Source: JALZKA01 sp963721645 (GTDB lineage: Bacteria; Actinomycetota; Thermoleophilia; Solirubrobacterales; 70-9). From it: a stretch of 64,000 nucleotides of DNA. Shown here one piece after another: positions 36,709 through 43,028 of the stretch. The stretch lies in the NCBI GenBank assembly GCA_963721645.1, contig CAVRJK010000002.1, forward strand, positions 1,178,001-1,242,000, written 5' to 3'. Positions within the stretch are counted from its first letter, which is position 1, and each line of letters opens with the position of its first letter. The translations under genes and the position numbers were made by a program. The notes beneath the pieces are model-generated. The model was not told the origin of the DNA. It saw only the letters and a list, made by a program, of their open reading frames with translations, and made no database searches.

Positions 36709-37388
36709 GGGCCGTTCACCTTGGTCGGGTCCTCGGAGAACGGCGAGAAACGAAACACCGCGGCGTCGGTCAGGGTCACGCTCGAGTTGGGGTCATCGAC
36801 GGGCGCCGACGACGGAGCGACCTGGATACCCACCTGCACCTGAACGGCGCGCGCTGCGTCAGCGGCACTCAGAGGCACCGGGAGAGCGGCGGTTTGAAGT
36901 ACGCCGGCCTCCGACGCGTAGTACGAGAAAACTGGCCCGTCAGCGGTTTCCGGTGCGCTCACCTTCTCGATCAGAATACGTGTCGACGACGGGGTCGCGC
37001 TATAGGTCCAGTTTGGATTCGCCCCGCCTGTAGCCGGATAGACGCTCTCGGTCAGAGTGCCGTTCGCCAGCTTCACGACGTGCTTCTCGGGGGTCGGCGA
37101 AACCGAGACGCCCGTGGCAGCCTGAAAATGAAGCTCGGTCGAGTTGCTGCCGGCCAGAACGGGCGCGATGGCGGGCCCTGTGCAGGAAGAGTGGAGGTCG
37201 TTCATGAGCTGCTGGATCGCGGGCTTCGCCCTCGCGTTGGCGTCGGCCCTCTGGGTCACCTGCGCGGAGTTCTTGGTCGCGATATCGAACATCGCGAACA
37301 GTGCCAACAGGACGAGCGCTCCCGCGCTGGCCGCAACGATCAGCTCGGTGAGGGAGTAGCCGTCCTCTTGTCGTACCGCCCTGATCAC
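36699..37388 (-). CDS. PilW-like minor prepilin, triad A
   Basis: The GTG at 37388 gives VIRAVRQEDG then YSLTELIVAASAGALVLLAL, a prepilin N-terminus with Tyr1 and Glu5. The mature protein (about 220 residues) ends in a strand-rich domain with few cysteines. The GTG overlaps the stop of the upstream PilV-like gene (GTGA). The frame is also open into that gene, because of that gene's frameshift, but the prepilin leader marks the real start. Confidence 0.78.
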   Translation of the reverse strand: MIRAVRQEDGYSLTELIVAASAGALVLLALFAMFDIATKNSAQVTQRADANARAKPAIQQLMNDLHSSCTGPAIAPVLAGSNSTELHFQAATGVSVSPTPEKHVVKLANGTLTESVYPATGGANPNWTYSATPSSTRILIEKVSAPETADGPVFSYYASEAGVLQTAALPVPLSAADAARAVQVQVGIQVAPSSAPVDDPNSSVTLTDAAVFRFSPFSEDPTKVNGPCA

Positions 37389-38708
37389 GCGCAGCTCCCC
37401 GCCCCGGCCGCGCCGAGGTACACAGTCGCCGGAGTCTCGGAGGTCAGGTCCATCACGCTGACGTTCGGCGTCGTCGACGCGCTTCCCGACTTGGCGACGC
37501 AGATGTCGTAGGTGCTCCACGGCAACCCCGGATCCGCCAGGCCGCCGCTCGAGTCTGTGGTCCGCTCGATCGTGACCGTCTGGCCCTCCGCCGGCACACG
37601 CCAGGTCGGTGAGGACCACGCTCGCATCCGCGACGGGTGAGCCGGGATTGCCGGGGCCGGTGCCGCTGAGAACCTGCAGGCGCAGCGAGGGAAGCTGGAT
37701 CTCGGCCGGCGCTACCTGGTCCGGCACCACCTGAACGCTCGCCTGCGCCGCCTCGCCGGGCGAGCCCATCTCGTTGTCCGGATTCGGGTTGTTTGCCTGA
37801 CACCCACCGGCGTAGACGGTGTCGGGTGAGGAGAACGGAAAGAGCGGCTCGGCCGTCAGGGACTCGACCGGCGCCGTGGCGGTGAAGATCTGGGCGGCCG
37901 TCATGCCCGTGTTGAAGACGACGACCGACTCGGCGCTGGACTGAACCAGCTGTCCGTCCTTGAGAGTCGTGAACGAGACCTCGGCTCCACCGGGCTCGTC
38001 GTATTGAAGCGCGAGGGTGTTGGTCGAGAGCGCCACGACGCTCGTATTGACCGCTCCGGGCGGCTGGCCGTCCTTATCCACGTACCCGGGTGCGTTGGTC
38101 GTCAGCGTGTAATTGCCGGCGGGAAGGTTTCCGAAGATGACGCAGCCGTTCTCACTCGTCGATCCCGAGAAGCTTCCCGCGCCGGACCCGCTGAGTGAGA
38201 TATTCGGGATGGCCTGATCGGCTCCCCCCTTGACCGCGATGGCGAGAGCGCCGCGATTCGCCGCGATCGCTCCGTTGGGCGGTGCGACGATCGATTGGAT
38301 CACCACAGGCGGCCTGGACCCGATGCTCGGCCAGGTGATCGTCGAAGAGATCCTGATGTAGTCGGCTGCCGCCGTGTTCTGCTCGCACGAGGCAGTGCCC
38401 GTCGAGTCCGTGACGAAATCGGCGCGGGACTGGACTGTGTAGCGGCCGTCGTCAGACATCACCTGCCGTGTCTCGTTGTAGTTGGCGAGCGAGGAGATTC
38501 GGAAGGCACGCATTCGTGCCTGGTCCTCCTGCGCGATCCCGTGAGCTGTCGCGCGATGGCGCTCCTCGGCGGAGGTTCGCTGAGTTGCCTGGATCGCGAA
38601 CAGGGTGCCGGAGGCCATGATCACCACCAGCACGGCAGAGACGATGACCTCGACCAGCGCAAAGCCGGCCTGGCCCGGGTACGGGTTTGGGGGGGCTTGG
38701 GTGCGCAC
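37385..38708 (-). CDS. PilV-like minor prepilin with carboxypeptidase-regulatory-like domain, triad A, frameshifted
   Basis: GTG start; the leader MRTQAPPNPYPGQAG precedes FALVEVIVSAVLVVIMASGT (Glu5). The 440-residue protein contains an Ig-like/carboxypeptidase-regulatory repeat (IFGNLPAGNYTLTTNAPGYV), often found in surface adhesins. Near 37605 one extra base shifts VVLTDL into the frame ending VPAEGQTVTIERT...GAGSCA. First gene of triad A, 10 nt downstream of its promoter. Confidence 0.75.
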
Positions 38709-38717
38709 CTCGATTTT

Positions 38718-38745
38718 CTATCGGCACCCGAGTCCTAATCCGTAA
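38718..38745 (-). promoter_or_regulatory. Sigma-28-type promoter for minor-pilin triad A
   Basis: Minus strand: TTACG (38745-38741), 15-nt spacer, GCCGATAG (38725-38718). The -10 is excellent, the -35 weaker (3 of 5). It lies in the 68-bp gap after the second pilin gene. Confidence 0.6.
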
Positions 38746-38776
38746 TCGGGGGTGAACAGTTGTCCGATGCCGGGGC

Positions 38777-39221
38777 TTAGCCCCAGTTGCCGCCGTCGGG
38801 ACAACCGCCCGTGGCTTCGACGCTGCATTCGTAAGCGACCGCGCCCGAGCCTGCGCGCGTGATCGAGAAGGTCGTGTCGGTCCTGGACGTGACGGTCAGC
38901 GTGTAGGTGTCTTCCGTCACGTTCGTTACCACCAGCGGTGCGCCATCCGGGACGATCGACTCGATCTGGTGGAGTTTCTCTTCGTCTGCCCCCGTGAAAG
39001 CACCCTCGTTCTGCGTTGCGAAGATCTCGATGGCGGTCTGCGCGGCCCTTGCGAACGACTTCGCCTCAGCGTCGTCTGCCTTGTTCTTCTGATTGAAGAA
39101 GGCGGGTATCGCAATCGCGGCCAGAAGGCCGAGGATCAACATGACGATCAGCAACTCGACGAGCGTGAAGCCGCCCTCGTGGCCTCCTGCGATGGGCGGT
39201 CTTGTCTGTGCGGAGAACCAT
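38777..39221 (-). CDS. Second major-pilin-like prepilin (PilA paralogue), frameshifted
   Basis: The mature part FTLVELLIVMLILGLLAAIA-IPAFFNQKNKADDAEAK is almost identical to the neighbouring PilA over 40 residues, and both end with a disulfide-like C...GGCPDGG motif. The ATG at 39221 (MVLRTDKTAHRRR) is in a different frame from HEGGFTLVEL; no start exists in the latter frame after its stop, so one extra base near 39185 must be assumed. The likely product is 147 residues. A tandem duplicate of pilA with its own promoter, so a minor or alternative major pilin. Confidence 0.75.
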
Positions 39222-39229
39222 TGAACCCT

Positions 39230-39256
39230 CTATCGGCATTTCGGCGCCACCCTCTA
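39230..39256 (-). promoter_or_regulatory. Sigma-28-type promoter for the second pilin gene
   Basis: Minus strand: TAGAG (39256-39252), 14-nt spacer, GCCGATAG (39237-39230), 8 nt before the ATG. Here the spacing is 14 rather than 15 nt. The -35 overlaps the TAGAGGGTGGCGC sequence also seen near 2735. Confidence 0.55.
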
Positions 39257-39298
39257 CCGATATGGCGCTGGGCCTGGACGGAGGAGCGCCAGAACGAC

Positions 39299-39325
39299 GA
39301 AGGGCGGCCCCCAGGGCCGCCCTTC
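39299..39325 (-). terminator. Hairpin after pilA, probable terminator
   Basis: Perfect 11-bp arms GAAGGGCGGCC (39299-39309) and GGCCGCCCTTC (39315-39325) with a 5-nt loop, 40 bp after the pilA stop. The following minus-strand bases (GTCGTTCT) are only mildly U-rich. It separates pilA from the second pilin's promoter. Confidence 0.7.
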
Positions 39326-39365
39326 GCGCTGCTTACCGACCTACGGGGCCGGCTATGCGTACTGG

Positions 39366-39815
39366 TTACGGGGTCGGGGTCGTACCCGCCCACTCGCCAC
39401 CGGTCGGGCAGCCGCCCTGGCCGGGGTCGTCACAGGTGTAGATCGTCCCACCCGTGCTCTCGCGCTCGATCGAGAACGATGTGCCGGTATTGGACTCAAC
39501 GGTGACCTCATACGAGTCGGTGCCAGCGGCAACAACTGAGAGGTTCACATCGGTCAGCGTGTTCTCGATACCTTCGAGCGCGGCGACGTCCGCGGTGGTG
39601 TAATCGCTGTCGTTATCCGTAGCGAACGTTTCCATCGCGGTCTGAGCCGTGCGGACACCAGCCTTGGCGTCTGCGTCGCTGGCCTTGTCCCTCTGGTTGA
39701 AGAAGGACGGGATCGCGATCGCGGCCAAGAGGCCGAGGATCAGCATGACTACGAGGAGCTCGACGAGCGTGAAACCGCCCTCGCCGTTGCTCCGTTCACG
39801 GAACTTCTGGACCAT
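39366..39815 (-). CDS. pilA: Major type IV pilin PilA
   Basis: Leader MVQKFRERSNGEGG (cleaved after Gly14), mature FTLVELLVVMLILGLLAAIA-IPSFFNQRDKASDADAK: a model type IVa pilin with Glu5 and the long N-terminal helix. The C-terminal domain has two cysteines (IYTCDDPGQGGCP) that likely form the D-loop disulfide. 149 residues. A GGAGG ribosome site lies 9 nt before the ATG. Its leader contains a c-di-GMP riboswitch and a sigma-28 promoter, so expression should follow c-di-GMP level. Confidence 0.95.
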   Translation of the reverse strand: MVQKFRERSNGEGGFTLVELLVVMLILGLLAAIAIPSFFNQRDKASDADAKAGVRTAQTAMETFATDNDSDYTTADVAALEGIENTLTDVNLSVVAAGTDSYEVTVESNTGTSFSIERESTGGTIYTCDDPGQGGCPTGGEWAGTTPTP

Positions 39816-39894
39816 TTAGTTACCCTCCTTGGGCACTATCGTTTGCGCCAGAACCCCGTCAGCCGCTAGGCCATCGGAAATCTCACAGGACCCC

Positions 39895-39985
39895 GTGGCA
39901 GTCCGGCCATCTTCTGGAGAGAAGATCCGTGACTTTGCGTCCTCGCCTCGCGGCGAGTTTGCCTTTGGCACTGAGGTACTGGCAA
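39895..39985 (-). promoter_or_regulatory. Cyclic-di-GMP class I riboswitch (GEMM-I) in the pilA leader
   Basis: Minus-strand RNA contains all GEMM-I landmarks: AAAGGCAAAC (J1/2), a hairpin TCGCC-GCGA-GGCGA with GNRA tetraloop (P2), the invariant GGACGCAAAGTC, a P3 stem ATCTTCT-CTCC-AGAAGAT, then GGCCGGACTGCC closing P1. The GNRA loop and receptor order match natural c-di-GMP-I aptamers. About 75 nt of expression platform, including GGAGGGTAACTAA, separate it from the pilA ATG. Whether binding turns pilA on or off cannot be told; known pilus-linked examples vary. Confidence 0.9.
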
Positions 39986-39997
39986 TCATCAAGCCAC

Positions 39998-40025
39998 CTA
40001 TCGGGCAGGATTCATGAGGCCTTTA
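39998..40025 (-). promoter_or_regulatory. Sigma-28-type promoter for riboswitch-pilA
   Basis: Minus strand: TAAAG (40025-40021), 15-nt spacer, CCCGATAG (40005-39998). The expected start site is a few bases downstream, exactly where the riboswitch fold begins. Best -35 match of the set. Confidence 0.78.
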
Positions 40026-40098
40026 GTTTTGGTGGGGTGTACATCTGTCCATGCTGAGGGATGACCCCTAGTCAGACCACGGAAAGGAGTCGGGAAAA

Positions 40099-40551
40099 GT
40101 GGCCGCACGCAGGCTAATCGCCCTTTTGCTCGTTCTTCTCTTCCTCTCCTCCCTGGCAGCCGCGCTCGCGCCCGTCCAGAACGGAACGAAGGTTGTTTCG
40201 ACTTCCTCGACCTCTACGACGAGCACCGCGGAGGCTCCAAGGCTTCCCGATCCCGACGCGGAATCGGAGGCCCGACTCGTCAGTCAGTCGATCGATGCGT
40301 CCGCCTTGCGCTCCATCCCGATCCGCGTTCGAGTCGGCGATCAGCTTCAGCTCAAGGTGACCTCCAGCAAGGCCGGGACGATCGAATTGGCCGGCCTGGG
40401 TCCAACCGAGGACGTCGGCGCCGAGCAGCCCGCCTTCTTCGACGTTCTCCTGCGCGACAACGGCACCTTCCCGGTCCGCTTTCTGGGCACGGACGACGAG
40501 ATCGCCACGATCGAGGTCTCCCCTCCCCGCCCGGCAACAGCAATCCGCTAG
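40099..40551 (+). CDS. Small exported protein, unknown (150 aa)
   Basis: GTG start with AAAGGAG ten nt upstream. A hydrophobic signal or anchor (LIALLLVLLFLSSLAAALAP) is followed by a Ser/Thr-rich spacer (STSSTSTTSTAEAP) and a beta-sandwich-like domain with IPIRVRVGDQLQLKVTSSKAG and RDNGTFPVRFLGTDDEIATI-EV, similar in pattern to cupredoxin-like or EF-Tu-like surface folds but without copper ligands. Divergent from the pilA leader. It could be a small extracytoplasmic protein related to pilus function, but that is guesswork. Confidence 0.65.
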   Translation: MAARRLIALLLVLLFLSSLAAALAPVQNGTKVVSTSSTSTTSTAEAPRLPDPDAESEARLVSQSIDASALRSIPIRVRVGDQLQLKVTSSKAGTIELAGLGPTEDVGAEQPAFFDVLLRDNGTFPVRFLGTDDEIATIEVSPPRPATAIR

Positions 40552-40570
40552 CAAGCCAAAGCCACTCGGC

Positions 40571-40640
40571 GATCGTGGACAGTTGAGCCGCGCAGAGCGG
40601 TTGAAGTGTCCACGATCCCATCAGAGGGCCTTGCGAGCCC
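40571..40640. repeat. Left inverted repeat of the DUF559 cassette
   Basis: The core 47 bp (40571-40617) starts and ends with GATCGTGGACA / TGTCCACGATC and so is itself a palindrome. It matches the reverse complement of 41747-41793 at 46 of 47 positions. Similarity continues inward to 40640 (64 of 70). It ends 2 nt from the gene's stop codon. Confidence 0.85.
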
Positions 40641-40641
40641 C

Positions 40642-41577
40642 CTAGCGCCGCCGTTGTCTCGCTTCCGCGACCGCCAATGCGGCGATCACCCTCCCTACGA
40701 CCGCTTCGGGGTCGTCTCGGAGTTGGCGCCCCGTGATGGGCATGAGGTCCACCCCACGCGCCTTCAGCTCGGCGATCTTCAAGCGATCCCGCTCGAAGGC
40801 GATCCTGCCCTTGTGTCCGTCCCAGCCGTCGAGCTCGAGCCCAAAGTCGAGATCGCGCCACAGGAAGTCGATCTCCCTTCCATGAATCCTCGCGTTTGCC
40901 TGAAAGCCCGTGACGCCCGCGGCGCGCAACAACTGCAGCAGTTTGCGCTCGCCTGAGCTGCGGGTGCGCTGAGGACCTCCGGGGATGGCGAGGACACTTC
41001 GAAGCGCCGGGATGCCGGTGCGCTGCGGATTACATTCGAGCTGCGCCACCAACTCCGCCTCCGTCGCCAGGTTCCTGAAGTTCGCCTCGGCGACGAGCGC
41101 CTCGAGCTCGTACGGGTCGCCCAGAACCGCCGCCATGTCCAAAACGGTCCTGGGCGGGCTCGTCAAAGGCATGCCGTGGAGCCGACGGGTATCGCGCGCG
41201 TCCAGTGGAAGGCGATGGATCTCCACGCGAGATCGGCGCACACGCTTGCCTCGGGGGATCGTCAGCGCCGGAATTCCGGGAAGGCGGTTCAGCTCGATCA
41301 GGCGCCACAACGCCGCCGCGGTGAGGTGGCTAAGCGCCGCCACTCCGCCACACGCAAAGAGCGCGGCCTGCTCCATCGCGTAAAGAGGAGCCACCGGACC
41401 GACCAGGTAGACCCCTCGATGGAGCTCACGCAGACGACCATCCGCAAGCCGCGTCGCGATCTCGTGACGCGACACCCCACGCTCAAGCAACTGAGCATGG
41501 GTGACGACCGCCTTCTGCGCCGCCGCAAGCGCAACAATGACCGCATCAGCTGAGGCCCCAAGGCGAGCGCTTCCCAC
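40642..41577 (-). CDS. AbiEi-like winged-helix plus DUF559 (Vsr-like endonuclease fold) protein
   Basis: The N-terminal half matches AbiEi_4-type domains (VTHAQLLERGVSRHEIATRL, LHRGVYLVGPVAPLYAMEQA-ALFACGGVAALSHLTAAALW, LTIPRGKRVRRSRVEIHRLP, TSPPRTVLDMAAVLG). The C-terminal half is DUF559 with Vsr-like EREIDFLWRDLDFGLELDGWDGHKGR-type residues: GREIDFLWRDLDFGLELDGW and FERDRLKIAELKARG. A GTG at 41577 is the likely start; the frame is open through the right repeat. No AbiEii toxin gene is adjacent, so it is not a complete toxin-antitoxin pair. A related gene is at 58999-59895. Role unknown. Confidence 0.75.
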   Translation of the reverse strand: MGSARLGASADAVIVALAAAQKAVVTHAQLLERGVSRHEIATRLADGRLRELHRGVYLVGPVAPLYAMEQAALFACGGVAALSHLTAAALWRLIELNRLPGIPALTIPRGKRVRRSRVEIHRLPLDARDTRRLHGMPLTSPPRTVLDMAAVLGDPYELEALVAEANFRNLATEAELVAQLECNPQRTGIPALRSVLAIPGGPQRTRSSGERKLLQLLRAAGVTGFQANARIHGREIDFLWRDLDFGLELDGWDGHKGRIAFERDRLKIAELKARGVDLMPITGRQLRDDPEAVVGRVIAALAVAEARQRRR

Positions 41578-41685
41578 GCACAAGACAACCCCACGAAGCC
41601 TCGCCACGCCCCCCGGAACACCGGAGCCTTCCGGAAGAAAGCTAAGGGGCACAGGGAGGCCTCCTGGTGAGACCCCGGGATAAGG

Positions 41686-41722
41686 GAGCCTTCCGGAGTA
41701 GCGCAACGGCGGCACTAAAGGG
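41686..41722 (+). repeat. Copy 1 of a 37-bp repeat (CCTTCCGG...AACGGCGGCACTAAAGGG)
   Basis: This copy reads GAGCCTTCCGGAGTAGCGC then AACGGCGGCACTAAAGGG. Two inverted relatives follow at 41838 and 41885, and the 11-mer GAGCCTTCCGG also occurs at 41624-41634. It lies just inside the cassette's right end. Confidence 0.65.
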
Positions 41723-41723
41723 A

Positions 41724-41793
41724 GGGCTGACGAGGCCCTCTGATCCGATCGTGGACACTTCAACCGCTCTGGGCGGCTCAACTGTCCACGATC
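41724..41793. repeat. Right inverted repeat of the DUF559 cassette
   Basis: Core 41747-41793 is GATCGTGGACA...TGTCCACGATC in the opposite orientation to the left copy. The inner extension (ATCAGAGGGCCT complement) also matches. It lies upstream of the DUF559 gene. Confidence 0.85.
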
Positions 41794-41837
41794 ACTCGAG
41801 GGACTTCGAAATCAACCCGGGGCTCTCGAGAATCGCT

Positions 41838-41875
41838 CCCTTTAGAGCCGCCGTTTTTCTTACTGTCGGAAGGCC
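41838..41875 (-). repeat. Copy 2 of the 37-bp repeat, inverted
   Basis: Minus strand GGCCTTCCGACAGTAAG then AAAAACGGCGGCTCTAAAGGG aligns with copy 1 along its length with several substitutions. It lies outside the cassette in the gap before the topoisomerase stop. Confidence 0.6.
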
Positions 41876-41884
41876 GCGGATTTC

Positions 41885-41922
41885 CCCTCCCTTTAGTGCC
41901 GCCGTTGTTCGTAGCGTCGCGG
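41885..41922 (-). repeat. Copy 3 of the 37-bp repeat, inverted
   Basis: CCCTCCCTTTAGTGCCGCC at its left end begins a perfect 22-bp inverted match (41885-41906) to 41705-41726 of copy 1. The remaining part is more diverged. The rest of the 41794-41990 gap shows no ORF. Confidence 0.65.
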
Positions 41923-41990
41923 GGCCTCGGGTGGTGCGTCAGCGCCGCCGGGCCTCGCGTCATCCCGTACCGCTCGTTCACCTCGCTGAC

Positions 41991-42998
41991 CTAGCTGATC
42001 AGCTTGATCACGGCCTTTTCGATGCCTCCCAGGTCGGCGAAGTCCTTGGGTGAGCCTGCCTTCGCGAGCCGGTCTGTCGCGGCCCGGATCGTCGTGCCCT
42101 GCTCGAACTTCGAGATCACTCTGGGATCGATGTAGGAGGCGCGGCAGACAGCCGGCGTGTTTCCAAGCGTCTCGGCCACCTCTTTCACGACTTCGACGAC
42201 TGCCTTGTCGCGGTCCTCCTCGTCGGCACGCGCGGCAAGGCGCATTGCGGCGAGGACCGTCCCGTTCCATGTCCGGAAATCCTTGGCCGAGAAGTCGGCA
42301 CCCATCAGGTCCTTCAGCCAGTCGTTGATATCGCCCGAGGACACGTCCCGCCAAACACCCCGCGACTCGTTGTAGGCGAGCAGCTCGTCCGTCGGCTTGC
42401 CCTTCCGGCGCTTAAGCGCAGCGATCGTGGGAACCACGAGGCGGTCTTCGACCGTGTATGAGCGCTCCAGGCCTCCCTTGGCGACATAGTCGAACTCGAT
42501 CGCGCCCTTCTTGATCCGCACGTGCTGCTTTTGAATCGTCGCGAGCCCGTAGCTCTCGTTCTCCTCGGCGTAGTCCTCGCCTCCAACCCTGAAGAGCCCG
42601 ATGTCGAGCAGGCGGATGGCGCACGCCATCACACGCTCTCGCGTAAGCCCGCGCAGCTCCAGGTCCTTCTCGAGCGCCTCCCTGGCCGGGCCGAGGCGCT
42701 TGGCGAACTCCGGCAACCGCTTGAACTTGGCCCGGTCCCGCTGAGCGCGCCAATCGTCGTGGTAGAGGTACTGTCGCCGACCGGCCGCGTCCGTCCCGAC
42801 TGCCTGGATGTGCCCGCGCTCGTCGGCGCAGATCCACACGTCCTTCCAGGCGGGCGGGATGACCAATGCCTTGATGCGATCCAGCACGGCTTCGTCGCTG
42901 ACCGTATCCCCACCCTCGTCGCAGTAGGAGAAGCCGCGCCCCCTGCCCACGCGGCCGTAGCCGGGGCCCGAAGGGTCAGATCTGCGAGTCCGCGGCAT
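41991..42998 (-). CDS. Type IB DNA topoisomerase
   Basis: Poxvirus-like topoisomerase IB relaxes supercoils through a 3'-phosphotyrosine. The 335-residue sequence has the small N-terminal domain (GRGFSYCDEGGDTV..IPPAWKDVWICADERGHIQA-VGTDAAGRRQYLYHDDWR) and the catalytic domain (LLDIGLFRVGGEDYAEENES-YGLATI, DFRTWNGTV) ending in the catalytic tyrosine region CRASYIDPRVI. These enzymes occur sporadically in bacteria, often beside accessory genes, as here between the DUF559 cassette and a DNA methyltransferase. Confidence 0.93.
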   Translation of the reverse strand: MPRTRRSDPSGPGYGRVGRGRGFSYCDEGGDTVSDEAVLDRIKALVIPPAWKDVWICADERGHIQAVGTDAAGRRQYLYHDDWRAQRDRAKFKRLPEFAKRLGPAREALEKDLELRGLTRERVMACAIRLLDIGLFRVGGEDYAEENESYGLATIQKQHVRIKKGAIEFDYVAKGGLERSYTVEDRLVVPTIAALKRRKGKPTDELLAYNESRGVWRDVSSGDINDWLKDLMGADFSAKDFRTWNGTVLAAMRLAARADEEDRDKAVVEVVKEVAETLGNTPAVCRASYIDPRVISKFEQGTTIRAATDRLAKAGSPKDFADLGGIEKAVIKLIS

Positions 42999-43028
42999 GG
43001 CTGACGCCGTTGCCCGCCGCAGTGCCGC

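Larger units (their letters stand above)
40571..41793. mobile_element. Putative palindrome-bounded cassette carrying the AbiEi/DUF559 gene
   Basis: A 1223-bp unit bounded by near-identical 70-bp inverted repeats holds a single gene. No transposase, integrase or obvious target-site duplication is visible. The inverted ends and the position inside an island splitting the pilus cluster suggest past mobility. It might be mobilised in trans or by the encoded nuclease-like protein. Confidence 0.45.

Noticed and set aside
36699..38708. A single 669-residue prepilin
   Set aside because: The long frame arises from an extra base in the first prepilin gene; a second prepilin leader starts at 37388 in GTGA overlap.
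40642..41577. AbiE-type toxin-antitoxin system
   Set aside because: Only the AbiEi-like domain is present, fused to DUF559; no nucleotidyltransferase (AbiEii) toxin gene is adjacent.
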